A stretch of 64,000 nucleotides of DNA from Sympetrum striolatum (lineage: Eukaryota; Arthropoda; Insecta; Odonata; Libellulidae). Positions 14,401 through 29,399 of the stretch are shown here, one piece after another. The stretch spans positions 248,001 through 312,000 of the forward strand of contig CANPUZ010000055.1 in the NCBI GenBank assembly GCA_947579665.1. Direction: 5' to 3'. The stretch's first letter is position 1. Every line of letters begins with the position of its first letter. The position numbers and the translations under genes are program-made. Under the pieces are notes generated by a model. The model did not search any database. It saw only the letters and a list, made by a program, of their open reading frames with translations, and was not told the origin of the DNA.

Positions 14401-15599
14401 AATATTTTCAATTTAAATTGCGTTTATTATCGTTTTACAGACCCTGGTTGCTTCAACAATGCGCTCTTTAGGAATTGTGCTGAGGATACAAGAGAGTGAC
14501 TTTGAGAGGGATTCCCATTGCTGTTGCTTGGCTTAGAATAAGTATATTGTGACCAAAATGCCGTTACTCGATCGATTTTAATTAGTTTAAATGGAGACCT
14601 GTTGAATATTTTGATAATAGTTTAATATTTTCAATTTAAATTGCGTTTATTATCGTTTTACAGACCCTGGTTGCTTCAACAATGCGCTCTTTAGGAATTG
14701 TGCTGAGGATACAAGAGAGTGACTTTGAGAGGGATTCCCATTGCTGTTGCTTGGCTTAGAATAAGTATATTGTGAACAAAATGCCGTTACTCGATCGATT
14801 TTAATTAGTTTAAATGGAGACCTGTTGAATATTTTGATAGTAGTTTAATATTTTCAATTTAAATTGCGTTTATTATCGTTTTACAGACCCTGGTTGCTTC
14901 AACAATGCGCTCTTTAGGAATTGTGCTGAGGATACAAGAGAGTGACTTTGAGAGGGATTCCCATTGCTGTTGCTTGGCTTAGAATAAGTATATTGTGAAC
15001 AAAATGCCGTTACTCGATCGATTTTAATTAGTTTAAATGGAGACCTGTTGAATATTTTGATAGTAGTTTAATATTTTCAATTTAAATTGCGTTTATTATC
15101 GTTTTACAGACCCTGGTTGCTTCAACAATGCGCTCATTAGGAATTGTGCTGAGGATACAAGAGAGTGACTTTGAGAGGGATTCCCATTGCTGTTGCTTGG
15201 CTTAGAATAAGTATATTGTGAACAAAATGCCGTTACTCGATCGATTTTAATTAGTTTAAATGGAGACCTGTTGAATATTTTGATAGTAGTTTAATATTTT
15301 CAATTTAAATTGCGTTTATTATCGTTTTACAGACCCTGGTTGCTTCAACAATGCGCTCTTTAGGAATTGTGCTGAGGATACAAGAGAGTGACTTTGAGAG
15401 GGATTCCCATTGCTGTTGCTTGGCTTAGAATAAGTATATTGTGAACAAAATGCCGTTACTCGATCGATTTTAATTAGTTTAATTGGAGACCTGTTGAATA
15501 TTTTGATAGTAGTTTAATATTTTCAATTTAAATTGCGTTTATTATCGTTTTACAGACCCTGGTTGCTTCAACAATGCGCTCTTTAGGAATTGTGCTGAG

Positions 15600-18500
15600 G
15601 ATACAAGAGAGTGACTTTGAGAGGGATTCCCATTGCTGTTGCTTGGCTTAGAATAAGTATATTGTGAACAAAATGCCGTTACTCGATCGATTTTAATTAG
15701 TTTAAATGGAGACCTGTTGAATATTTTGATAGTAGTTTAATATTTTCAATTTAAATTGCGTTTATTATCGTTTTACAGACCCTGGTTGCTTCAACAATGC
15801 GCTCTTTAGGAATTGTGCTGAGGATACATGAGAGTGACTTTGAGAGGGATTCCCATTGCTGTTGCTTGGCTTAGAATAAGTATATTGTGAACAAAATGCC
15901 GTTACTCGATCGATTTTAATTAGTTTAAATGGAGACCTGTTGAATATTTTGATAGTAGTTAAATATTTTTAATTTAAATTGCGTTTATTATCGTTTTACA
16001 GACCCTGGTTGCTTCAACAATGCGCTCTTTAGGAATTGTGCTGAGGATACAAGAGAGTGACTTTGAGAGGGATTCCCATTGCTGTTGCTTGGCTTAGAAT
16101 AAGTATATTGTGACCAAAATGCCGTTACTCGATCGATTTTAATTAGTTTAAATGGAGACCTGTTGAATATTTTGATAATAGTTTAATATTTTCAATTTAA
16201 ATTGCGTTTATTATCGTTTTACAGACCCTGGTTGCTTCAACAATGCGCTCTTTAGGAATTGTGCTGAGGATTCAAGAGAGTGACTTTGAGAGGGATTCCC
16301 ATTGCTGTTGCTTGGCTTAGAATAAGTATATTGTGACCAAAATGCCGTTACTCGATCGATTTTAATTAGTTTAAATGGAAACCTGTTGAATATTTTGATA
16401 ATAGTTTAATATTTTCAATTTAAATTGCGTTTATTATCGTTTTACAGACCCTGGTTGCTTCAACAATGCGCTCTTTAGGAATTGTGCTGAGGATACAAGA
16501 GAGTGACTTTGAGAGGGATTCCCATTGCTGTTGCTTGGCTTAGAATAAGTATATTGTGAACAAAATGCCGTTACTCGATCGATTTTAATTAGTTTAAATG
16601 GAGACCTGTTGAATATTTTGATAATAGTTTAATATTTTCAATTTAAATTGCGTTTATTATCGTTTTACAGACCCTGGTTGCTTCAACAATGCGCTCTTTA
16701 GGAATTGTGCTGAGGATTCAAGAGAGTGACTTTGAGAGGGATTCCCATTGCTGTTGCTTGGCTTAGAATAAGTATATTGTGACCAAAATGCCGTTACTCG
16801 ATCGATTTTAATTAGTTTAAATGGAGACCTGTTGAATATTTTGATAATAGTTTAATATTTTCAATTTAAATTGCGTTTATTATCGTTTTACAGACCCTGG
16901 TTGCTTCAACAATGCGCTCTTTAGGAATTGTGCTGAGGATTCAAGAGAGTGACTTTGAGAGGGATTCCCATTGCTGTTGCTTGGCTTAGAATAAGTATAT
17001 TGTGAACAAAATGCCGTTACTCGATCGATTTTAATTAGTTTAAATGGAGACCTGTTGAATATTTTGATAGTAGTTTAATATTTTCAATTTAAATTGCGTT
17101 TATTATCGTTTAACAGACCCTGGTTGCTTCAACAATGCGCTCTTTAGGAATTGTGCTGAGGATACAAGAGAGTGACTTTGAGAGGGATTCCCATTGCTGT
17201 TGCTTGGCTTAGAATAAGTATATTGTGAACAAAATGCCGTTACTCGATCGATTTTTATTAGTTTAAATGGAGACCTGTTGAATATTTTGATAGTAGTTTA
17301 ATATTTTCAATTTAAATTGCGTTTATTATCGTTTTACAGACCCTGGTTGCTTCAACAATGCGCTCTTTAGGAATTGTGCTGAGGATACAAGAGAGAGACT
17401 TTGAGAGGGATTCCCATTGCTGTTGCTTGGCTTAGAATAAGTATATTGTGAACAAAATGCCGTTACTCGATCGATTTTAATTAGTTTAAATGGAGACCTG
17501 TTGAATATTTTGATAGTAGTTTAATATTTTCAATTTAAATTGCGTTTATTATCGTTTTACAGACCCTGGTTGCTTCAACAATGCGCTCTTTAGGAATTGT
17601 GCTGAGGATACAAGAGAGAGACTTTGAGAGGGATTCCCATTGCTGTTGCTTGGCTTAGAATAAGTATATTGTGAACAAAATGCCGTTACTCGATCGATTT
17701 TAATTAGTTTAAATGGAGACCTGTTGAATATTTTGATAGTAGTTTAATATTTTCAATTTAAATTGCGTTTATTATCGTTTTACAGACCCTGGTTGCTTCA
17801 ACAATGCGCTCTTTAGGAATTGTGCTGAGGATACAAGAGAGTGACTTTGAGAGGGATTCCCATTGCTGTTGCTTGGCTTAGAATAAGTATATTGTGAACA
17901 AAATGCCGTTACTCGATCGATTTTAATTAGTTTAAATGGAGACCTGTTGAATATTTTGATAATAGTTTAATATTTTCAATTTAAATTGCGTTTATTATCG
18001 TTTTACAGACCCTGGTTGCTTCAACAATGCGCTCTTTAGGAATTGTGCTGAGGATACAAGAGAGTGACTTTGAGAGGGATTCCCATTGCTGTTGCTTGGC
18101 TTAGAATAAGTATATTGTGAACAAAATGCCGTTACTCGATCGATTTTAATTAGTTTAAATGGAGACCTGTTGAATATTTTGATAGTAGTTTAATATTTTC
18201 AATTTAAATTGCGTTTATTATCGTTTTACAGACCCTGGTTGCTTCAACAATGCGGTCTTTAGGAATTGTGCTGAGGATACAAGAGAGTGACTTTGAGAGG
18301 GATTCCCATTGCTGTTGCTTGGCTTAGAATAAGTATATTGTGAACAAAATGCCGTTACTCGATCGATTTTAATTAGTTTAAATGGAGACCTGTTGAATAT
18401 TTTGATAATAGTTTAATATTTTCAATTTAAATTGCGTTTATTATCGTTTTACAGACCCTGGTTGCTTCAACAATGCGCTCTTTAGGAATTGTGCTGAGGA

Positions 18501-21500
18501 TACAAGAGAGAGACTTTGAGAGGGATTCCCATTGCTGTTGCTTGGCTTAGAATAAGTATATTTTGACCAAAATGCCGTTACTCGATCGATTTTAATTAGT
18601 TTAAATGGAGACCTGTTGAATATTTTGATAGTAGTTTAATATTTTCAATTTAAATTGCGTTTATTATCGTTTTACAGACCCTGGTTGCTTCAACAATGCG
18701 CTCTTTAGGAATTGTGCTGAGAATACAAGAGAGTGACTTTGAGAGGGATTCCCATTGCTGTTGCTTGGCTTAGAATAAGTATATTTTGACCAAAATGCCA
18801 TTACTCGATCGATTTTAATTAGTTTAAATGGAGACCTGTTGAATATTTTGATAATAGTTTAATAATTTCAATTTAAATTGCGTTTCTTATCGTTTTACAG
18901 ACCCTGGTTGCTTCAACAATGCGCTCTTTAGGAATTGTGCTGAGAATACAAGAGAGTGACTTTGAGAGGGATTCCCATTGCTGTTGCTTGGCTTAGAATA
19001 AGTATATTGTGAACAAAATGCCGTTGCTCGATCGATTTTAATTAGTTTAAATGGAGACCTGTTGAATATTTTGATAATAGTTTAATATTTTCAATTTAAA
19101 TTGCGTTTATTATCGTTTTACAGACCCTGGTTGCTTCAACAATGCGCTCTTTAGGAATTGTGCTGAGGATACAAGAGAGTGACTTTGAGAGGGATTCCCA
19201 TTGCTGTTGCTTGGCTTAGAAGAAGTATATTGTGAACAAAATGCCGTTACTCGATCGATTTTAATTAGTTTAAATGGAGACCTGTTGAATATTTTGATAA
19301 TAGTTTAATATTTTCAATTTAAATTGCGTTTATTATCGTTTTACAGACCCTGGTTGCTTCAACAATGCGCTCTTTAGGAATTGTGCTGAGGATACAAGAG
19401 AGTGACTTTGAGAGGGATTCCCATTGCTGTTGCTTGGCTTAGAATAAGTATATTGTGAACAAAATGCCGTTACTCGATCGATTTTAATTAGTTTAAATGG
19501 AGACCTGTTGAATATTTTTATAATAGTTTAATATTTTCAATTTAAATTGCGTTTATTATCGTTTTACAGACCCTGGTTGCTTCAACAATGCGCTCTTTAG
19601 GAATTGTGCTGAGGATACAAGAGAGTGACTTTGAGAGGGATTCCCATTGCTGTTGCTTGGCTTAGAATAAGTATATTGTGAACAAAATGCCGTTACTCGA
19701 TCGATTTTAATTAGTTTAAATGGAGACCTGTTGAATATTTTGATAGTAGTTTAATATTTTCAATTTAAATTGCGTTTATTATCGTTTTACAGACCCTGGT
19801 TGCTTCAACAATGCGCTCTTTAGGAATTGTGCTGAGGATACAAGAGAGTGACTTTGAGAGGGATTCCCATTGCTGTTGCTTGGCTTAGAATAAGTATATT
19901 GTGAACAAAATGCCGTTACTCGATCGATTTTAATTAGTTTAAATGGAGACCTGTTGAATATTTTGATAATAGTTTAATATTTTCAATTTAAATTGCGTTT
20001 ATTATCGTTTTACAGACCCTGGTTGCTTCAACAATGCGCTCTTTAGGAATTGTGCTGAGGATACAAGAGAGTGACTTTGAGAGGGATTCCCATTGCTGTT
20101 GCTTGGCTTAGAATAAGTATATTTTGACCAAAATGCCGTTACTCGATCGATTTTAATTAGTTTAAATGGAGACCTATTGAATATTTTGATAGTAGTTTAA
20201 TATTTTCAATTTAAATTGCGTTTATTATCGTTTTACAGACCCTGGTTGCTTCAACAATGCGCTCTTTAGGAATTGTGCTGAGGATACAAGAGAGTGACTT
20301 TGAGAGGGATTCCCATTGCTGTTGCTTGGCTTAGAATAAGTATATTGTGAACAAAATGCCGTTACTCGATCGATTTTAATTAGTTTAAATGGAGACCTGT
20401 TGAATATTTTGATAGTAGTTTAATATTTTCAATTTAAATTGCGTTTATTATCGTTTTACAGACCCTGGTTGCTTCAACAATGCGCTCTTTAGGAATTGTG
20501 CTGAGGATACAAGAGAGTGACTTTGAGAGGGATTCCCATTGCTGTTGCTTGGCTTAGAATAAGTATATTTTGACCAAAATGCCGTTACTCGATCGATATA
20601 ATTAGTTTAAATGGAGACCTGTTGAATATTTTGATAGTAGTTTAATATTTTCAATTTAAATTGCGTTTATTATCGTTTTACAGACCCTGGTTGCTTCAAC
20701 AATGCGCTCTTTAGGAATTGTGCTGAGGATACAAGAGAGTGACTTTGAGAGGGATTCCCATTGCTGTTGCTTGGCTTAGAATAAGTATATTGTGACCAAA
20801 ATGCCGTTACTCGATCGATTTTAATTAGTTTAAATGGAGACCTGTTGAATATTTTGATAATAGTTTAATATTTTCAATTTAAATTGCGTTTATTATCGTT
20901 TTACAGACCCTGGTTGCTTCAACAATGCGCTCTTTAGGAATTGTGCTGAGGATACAAGAGAGTGACTTTGAGAGGGATTCCCATTGCTGTTGCTTGGCTT
21001 AGAATAAGTATATTGTGAACAAAATGCCGTTACTCGATCGATTTTAATTAGTTTAAATGGAGACCTGTTGAATATTTTGATAGTAGTTTAATATTTTCAA
21101 TTTAAATTGCGTTTATTATCGTTTTACAGACCCTGGTTGCTTCAACAATGCGCTCTTTAGGAATTGTGCTGAGGATACAAGAGAGTGACTTTGAGAGGGA
21201 TTCCCATTGCTGTTGCTTGGCTTAGAATAAGTATATTGTGAACAAAATGCCGTTACTCGATCGATTTTAATTAGTTTAAATGGAGACCTGTTGAATATTT
21301 TGATAATAGTTTAATATTTTCAATTTAAATTGCGTTTATTATCGTTTTACAGACCCTGGTTGCTTCAACAATGCGCTCTTTAGGAATTGTGCTGAGGATA
21401 CAAGAGAGTGACTTTGAGAGGGATTCCCATTGCTGTTGCTTGGCTTAGAATAAGTATATTGTGACCAAAATGCCGTTACTCGATCGATTTTAATTAGTTT

Positions 21501-24500
21501 AAATGGAGACCTGTTGAATATTTTGATAATAGTTTAATATTTTCAATTTAAATTGCGTTTATTATCGTTTTACAGACCCTGGTTGCTTCAACAATTCGCT
21601 CTTTAGGAATTGTGCTGAGGATACAAGAGAGTGACTTTGAGAGGGATTCCCATTGCTGTTGCTTGGCTTAGAATAAGTATATTGTGAACAAAATGCCGTT
21701 ACTCGATCGATTTTAATTAGTTTAAATGGAGACCTGTTGAATATTTTGATAGTAGTTTAATATTTTCAATTTAAATTGCGTTTATTATCGTTTTACAGAC
21801 CCTGGTTGCTTCAACAATGCGCTCTTTAGGAATTGTGCTGAGGATACAAGAGAGTGACTTTGAGAGGGATTCCCATTGCTGTTGCTTGGCTTAGAATAAG
21901 TATATTGTGAACAAAATGCCGTTACTCGATCGATTTTAATTAGTTTAAATGGAGACCTGTTGAATATTTTGATAGTAGTTTAATATTTTCAATTTAAATT
22001 GCGTTTATTATCGTTTTACAGACCCTGGTTGCTTCAACAATGCGCTCTTTAGGAATTGTGCTGAGGATACAAGAGAGTGACTTTGAGAGGGATTCCCATT
22101 GCTGTTGCTTGGCTTAGAATAAGTATATTGTGAACAAAATGCCGTTACTCGATCGATTTTAATTAGTTTAAATGGAGACCTGTTGAATATTTTGATAATA
22201 GTTTAATATTTTCAATTTAAATTGCGTTTATTATCGTTTTACAGACCCTGGTTGCTTCAACAATGCGCTCTTTAGGAATTGTGCTGAGGATACAAGAGAG
22301 TGACTTTGAGAGGGATTCCCATTGCTGTTGCTTGGCTTAGAATAAGTATATTTTGACCAAAATGCCGTTACTCGATCGATTTTAATTAGTTTAAATGGAG
22401 ACCTATTGAATATTTTGATAGTAGTTTAATATTTTCAATTTAAATTGCGTTTATTATCGTTTTACAGACCCTGGTTGCTTCAACAATGCGCTCTTTAGGA
22501 ATTGTGCTGAGGATACAAGAGAGTGACTTTGAGAGGGATTCCCATTGCTGTTGCTTGGCTTAGAATAAGTATATTGTGAACAAAATGCCGTTACTCGATC
22601 GATTTTAATTAGTTTAAATGGAGACCTGTTGAATATTTTGATAGTAGTTTAATATTTTCAATTTAAATTGCGTTTATTATCGTTTTACAGACCCTGGTTG
22701 CTTCAACAATGCGCTCTTTAGGAATTGTGCTGAGGATACAAGAGAGTGACTTTGAGAGGGATTCCCATTGCTGTTGCTTGGCTTAGAATAAGTATATTTT
22801 GACCAAAATGCCGTTACTCGATCGATATAATTAGTTTAAATGGAGACCTGTTGAATATTTTGATAGTAGTTTAATATTTTCAATTTAAATTGCGTTTATT
22901 ATCGTTTTACAGACCCTGGTTGCTTCAACAATGCGCTCTTTAGGAATTGTGCTGAGGATACAAGAGAGTGACTTTGAGAGGGATTCCCATTGCTGTTGCT
23001 TGGCTTAGAATAAGTATATTTTGACCAAAATGCCGTTACTCGATCGATTTTAATTAGTTTAAATGGACACCTATTGAATATTTTGATAGTAGTTTAATAT
23101 TTTCAATTTAAATTGCGTTTATTATCGTTTTACAGACCCTGGTTGCTTCAACAATGCGCTCTTTAGGAATTGTGCTGAGGATACAAGAGAGTGACTTTGA
23201 GAGGGATTCCCATTGCTGTTGCTTGGCTTAGAATAAGTATATTGTGAACAAAATGCCGTTACTCGATCGATTTTAATTAGTTTAAATGTAGACCTGTTGA
23301 ATATTTTGATAATAGTTTAATATTTTCAATTTAAATTGCGTTTATTATCGTTTTACAGACCCTGGTTGCTTCAACAATGCGCTCTTTAGGAATTGTGCTG
23401 AGGATACAAGAGAGTGACTTTGAGAGGGATTCCCATTGCTGTTGCTTGGCTTAGAATAAGTATATTGTGACCAAAATGCCGTTACTCGATCGATTTTAAT
23501 TAGTTTAAATGGAGACCTGTTGAATATTTTGATAATAGTTTAATATTTTCAATTTAAATTGCGTTTATTATCGTTTTACAGACCCTGGTTGCTTCAACAA
23601 TGCGCTCTTTAGGAATTGTGCTGAGGATACAAGAGAGTGACTTTGAGAGGGATTCCCATTGCTGTTGCTTGGCTTAGAATAAGTATATTGTGAACAAAAT
23701 GCCGTTACTCGATCGATTTTAATTAGTTTAAATGGAGACCTGTTGAATATTTTGATAGTAGTTTAATATTTTCAATTTAAATTGCGTTTATTATCGTTTT
23801 ACAGACCCTGGTTGCTTCAACAATGCGCTCTTTAGGAATTGTGCTGAGGATACAAGAGAGTGACTTTGAGAGGGATTCCCATTGCTGTTGCTTGGCTTAG
23901 AATAAGTATATTGTGAACAAAATGCCGTTACTCGATCGATTTTAATTAGTTTAAATGGAGACCTGTTGAATATTTTGATAATAGTTTAATATTTTCAATT
24001 TAAATTGCGTTTATTATCGTTTTACAGACCCTGGTTGCTTCAACAATGCGCTCTTTAGGAATTGTGCTGAGGATACAAGAGAGTGACTTTGAGAGGGATT
24101 CCCATTGCTGTTGCTTGGCTTAGAATAAGTATATTGTGACCAAAATGCCGTTACTCGATCGATTTTAATTAGTTTAAATGGAGACCTGTTGAATATTTTG
24201 ATAATAGTTTAATATTTTCAATTTAAATTGCGTTTATTATCGTTTTACAGACCCTGGTTGCTTCAACAATTCGCTCTTTAGGAATTGTGCTGAGGATACA
24301 AGAGAGTGACTTTGAGAGGGATTCCCATTGCTGTTGCTTGGCTTAGAATAAGTATATTGTGAACAAAATGCCGTTACTCGATCGATTTTAATTAGTTTAA
24401 ATGGAGACCTGTTGAATATTTTGATAGTAGTTTAATATTTTCAATTTAAATTGCGTTTATTATCGTTTTACAGACCCTGGTTGCTTCAACAATGCGCTCT

Positions 24501-26000
24501 TTAGGAATTGTGCTGAGGATACAAGAGAGTGACTTTGAGAGGGATTCCCATTGCTGTTGCTTGGCTTAGAATAAGTATATTGTGAACAAAATGCCGTTAC
24601 TCGATCGATTTTAATTAGTTTAAATGGAGACCTGTTGAATATTTTGATAGTAGTTTAATATTTTCAATTTAAATTGCGTTTATTATCGTTTTACAGACCC
24701 TGGTTGCTTCAACAATGCGCTCTTTAGGAATTGTGCTGAGGATACAAGAGAGTGACTTTGAGAGGGATTCCCATTGCTGTTGCTTGGCTTAGAATAAGTA
24801 TATTGTGAACAAAATGCCGTTACTCGATCCATTTTAATTAGTTTAAATGGAGACCTGTTGAATATTTTGATAGTAGTTTAATATTTTCAATTTAAATTGC
24901 GTTTATTATCGTTTTACAGACCCTGGTTGCTTCAACAATGCGCTCTTTAGGAATTGTGCTGAGGATACAAGAGAGTGACTTTGAGAGGGATTCCCATTGC
25001 TGTTGCTTGGCTTAGAATAAGTATATTGTGAACAAAATGCCGTTACTCGATCGATTTTAATTAGTTTAAATGGAGACCTGTTGAATATTTTGATAGTAGT
25101 TTAATATTTTCAATTTAAATTGCGTTTATTATCGTTTTACAGACCCTGGTTGCTTCAACAATGCGCTCTTTAGGAATTGTGCTGAGGATACAAGAGAGTG
25201 ACTTTGAGAGGGATTCCCATTGCTGTTGCTTGGCTTAGAATAAGTATATTGTGAACAAAATGCCGTTACTCGATCGATTTTAATTAGTTTAAATGGAGAC
25301 CTGTTGAATATTTTGATAGTAGTTTAATATTTTCAATTTAAATTGCGTTTATTATCGTTTTACAGACCCTGGTTGCTTCAACAATGCGCTCTTTAGGAAT
25401 TGTGCTGAGGATACATGAGAGTGACTTTGAGAGGGATTCCCATTGCTGTTGCTTGGCTTAGAATAAGTATATTGTGAACAAAATGCCGTTACTCGATCGA
25501 TTTTAATTAGTTTAAATGGAGACCTGTTGAATATTTTGATAGTAGTTAAATATTTTTAATTTAAATTGCGTTTATTATCGTTTTACAGACCCTGGTTGCT
25601 TCAACAATGCGCTCTTTAGGAATTGTGCTGAGGATACAAGAGAGTGACTTTGAGAGGGATTCCCATTGCTGTTGCTTGGCTTAGAATAAGTATATTGTGA
25701 CCAAAATGCCGTTACTCGATCGATTTTAATTAGTTTAAATGGAGACCTGTTGAATATTTTGATAATAGTTTAATATTTTCAATTTAAATTGCGTTTATTA
25801 TCGTTTTACAGACCCTGGTTGCTTCAACAATGCGCTCTTTAGGAATTGTGCTGAGGATTCAAGAGAGTGACTTTGAGAGGGATTCCCATTGCTGTTGCTT
25901 GGCTTAGAATAAGTATATTGTGACCAAAATGCCGTTACTCGATCGATATTAATTAGTTTAAATGGAGACCTGTTGAATATTTTGATAATAGTTTAATATT
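15600..26000 (+). repeat. Long-range block duplication, 43-monomer offset
   Basis: A cluster of three private changes is repeated 9,587 bp apart, close to 43 x 223. They are GGATACATGAGAG (T at 15,829 and 25,416), the AGTTAAATATTTTTAATT variant in the same units (about 15,958 and 25,545), and GGATTCAAGAG (at 16,271 and 25,858). Beyond about 26,000 the two regions lose their shared variants. This shows copying of a multi-monomer segment over nearly 10 kb. Confidence 0.7.
20100..24280 (+). repeat. Block duplication, 10- and 12-monomer offsets
   Basis: GACCTATTGAA at 20,171 and 22,400, and the one-base-deleted GATCGATATAATTAG at 20,591 and 22,820, are both 2,229 bp apart (10 monomers less one base). 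Further on, the CAACAATTCGCTC variant at 21,596 recurs at 24,271, an offset of 2,675 bp (12 monomers less one base). The second copy has therefore gained two monomers, probably the GGACACCTATTG and ATGTAGACC units near 23,066 and 23,286. Confidence 0.7.
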
Positions 26001-29000
26001 TTCAATTTAAATTGCGTTTATTATCGTTTTACAGACCCTGGTTGCTTCAACAATGCGCTCTTTAGGAATTGTGCTGAGGATACAAGAGAGTGACTTTGAG
26101 AGGGATTCCCATTGCTGTTGCTTGGCTTAGAATAAGTATATTGTGAACAAAATGCCGTTACTCGATCGATTTTAATTAGTTTAAATGGAGACCTGTTGAA
26201 TATTTTGATAGTAGTTTAATATTTTCAATTTAAATTGCGTTTATTATCGTTTTTCAGACCCTGGTTGCTTCAACAATGCGCTCTTTAGGAATTGTGCTGA
26301 GGATACAAGAGAGTGACTTTGAGAGGGATTCCCATTGCTGTTGCTTGGCTTAGAATAAGTATATTGTGAACAAAATGCCGTTACTCGATCGATTTTAATT
26401 AGTTTAAATGGAGACCTGTTGAATATTTTGATAGTAGTTTAATATTTTCAATTTAAATTGCATTTATTATCGTTTTACAGACCCTGGTTGCTTCAACAAT
26501 GCGCTCTTTAGGAATTGTGCTGAGGATACAAGAGAGTGACTTTGAGAGGGATTCCCATTGCTGTTGCTTGGCTTAGAATAAGTATATTGTGAACAAAATG
26601 CCGTTACTCGATCGATTTTAATTAGTTTAAATGGAGACCTGTTGAATATTTTGATAGTAGTTTAATATTTTCAATTTAAATTGCGTTTATTATCGTTTTA
26701 CAGACCCTGGTTGCTTCACCAATGCGCTCTTTAGGAATTGTGCTGAGGATACAAGAGAGAGACTTTGAGAGGGATTCCCATTGCTGTTGCTTGGCTTAGA
26801 ATAAGTATATTGTGAACAAAATGCCGTTACTCGATCGATTTTAATTAGTTTAAATGGAGACCTGTTGAATATTTTGATAGTAGTTTAATATTTTCAATTT
26901 AAATTGCGTTTATTATCGTTTTACAGACCCTGGTTGCTTCAACAATGCGCTCTTTAGGAATTGTGCTGAGGATACAAGAGAGTGACTTTGAGAGGGATTC
27001 CCATTGCTGTTGCTTGGCTTAGAATAAGTATATTGTGAACAAAATGCCGTTACTCGATCGATTTTAATTAGTTTAAATGGAGACCTGTTGAATATTTTGA
27101 TAATAGTTTAATATTTTAAATTTAAATTGCGTTTATTATCGTTTTACAGACCCTGGTTGCTTCAACAATGCGCTCTTTAGAAATTGTGCTGAGGATACAA
27201 GAGAGTGACTTTGAGAGGGATTCCCATTGCTGTTGCTTGGCTTACAATAAGTATATTGTGAACAAAATGCCGTTAATCGATCGATTTTAATTAGTTTAAA
27301 TGGAGACCTGTTGAATATTTTGATAGTAGTTTAATATTTTCAATTTAAATTGCGTTTATTATCGTTTTACAGACCCTGGTTGCTTCAACAATGCGCTCTT
27401 TAGGAATTGTGCTGAGGATACAAGAGAGTGACTTTGAGAGGGATTCCCATTGCTGTTGCTTGGCTTAGAATAAGTATATTGTGAACAAAATGCCGTTACT
27501 CGATCGATTTAATTAGTTTAAATGGAGACCTGTTGAATATTTTGATAATAGTTTAATATTTTCAATTTAAATTGCGTTTATTATCGTTTTACAGACCCTG
27601 GTTGCTTCAACAATGCGCTCTTTAGGAATTGTGCTGAGGATACAAGAGAGAGACTTTGAGAGGGATTCCCATTGCTGTTGCTTGGCTTAGAATAAGTATA
27701 TTTTGACCAAAATGCCGTTACTCGATCGATTTTAATTAGTTTAAATGGAGACCTGTTGAATATTTTGATAGTAGTTTAATATTTTCAATTTAAATTGCGT
27801 TTATTATCGTTTTACAGACCCTGGTTGCTTCAACAATGCGCTCTTTAGGAATTGTGCTGAGGATACAAGAGAGTGACTTTGAGAGGGATTCCCATTGCTG
27901 TTGCTTGGCTTAGAATAAGTATATTGTGAACAAAATGCCGTTACTCGATCGATTTTAATTAGTTTAAATGGAGACATGTTGAATATTTTGATAATAGTTT
28001 AATATTTTCAATTTAAATTGCGTTTATTATCGTTTTACAGACCCTGGTTGCTTCAACAATGCGCTCTTTAGGAATTGTGCTGAGGATACAAGAGAGTGAC
28101 TTTGAGAGGGATTCCCATTGCTGTTGCTTGGCTTAGAATAAGTATATTGTGAACAAAATGCCGTTACTCGATCGATTTTAATTAGTTTAAATGGAGACCT
28201 GTTGAATATTTTGATAGTAGTTTAATATTTTCAATTTAAATTGCGTTTATTATCGTTTTACAGACCCTGGTTGCTTCAACAATGCGCTCTTTAGGAATTG
28301 TGCTGAGGATACAAGAGAGTGACTTTGAGAGGGATTCCCATTGCTGTTGCTTGGCTTAGAATAAGTATATTGTGAACAAAATGCCGTTACTCGATCGATT
28401 TTAATTAGTTTAAATGGAGACCTGTTGAATATTTTGATAGTAGTTTAATATTTTCAATTTAAATTGCGTTTATTATCGTTTTACAGACCCTGGTTGCTTC
28501 AACAATGCGCTCTTTAGGAATTGTGCTGAGGATACAAGAGAGAGACTTTGAGAGGGATTCCCAAGTCTGTTGCTTGGCTTAGAATATGTATATTTTGACC
28601 AAAATGCCGTTACTCGATCGATTTTAATTAGTTTAAATGGAGACCTGTTGAATATTTTGATAGTAGTTTAATATTTTCAATTTAAATTGCGTTTATTATC
28701 GTTTTACAGACCCTGGTTGCTTCAACAATGCGCTCTTTAGGAATTGTGCTGAGGATACAAGAGAGTGACTTTGAGAGGGATTCCCATTGCTGTTGCTTGG
28801 CTTAGAATAAGTATATTGTGAACAAAATGCCGTTACTCGATCGATTTTAATTAGTTTAAATGGAGACCTGTTGAATATTTTGATAGTATTTTAATATTTT
28901 CAATTTAAATTGCGTTTATTATCGTTTTACAGACCCTGGTTGCTTCAACAATGCGCTCTTTAGGAATTGTGCTGAGGATACAAGAGAGTGACTTTTTAGG

Positions 29001-29399
29001 GATTCCCATTGCTGTTGCATGGCTTAGAATAAGTATATTTTGACCAAAATGCCGTTACTCGATCGATTTTAATTAGTCTAAATGGAGACCTGTTGAATAT
29101 TTTGATAATAGTTTAATATTTTTAATTTAAATTGCGTTTATTATCGTTTTTCAGACCCTGGTTGCTTCAACAATGCGCTCTTTAGGAATTGTGCTGAGGA
29201 TACAAGAGAGAGACTTTGAGAGGGATTCCCATTGCTGTTGCTTGGCTTAGAATAAGTATATTGTGAACAAAATGCCGTTACTCGATCGATCTTAATTAGT
29301 TTAAATGGAGACCTGTTGAATATTTTGATAGTAGTTTAATATTTTCAATTTAAATTGCGTTTATTATCGTTTTACAGACCCTGGTTGCTTCAACAATGC

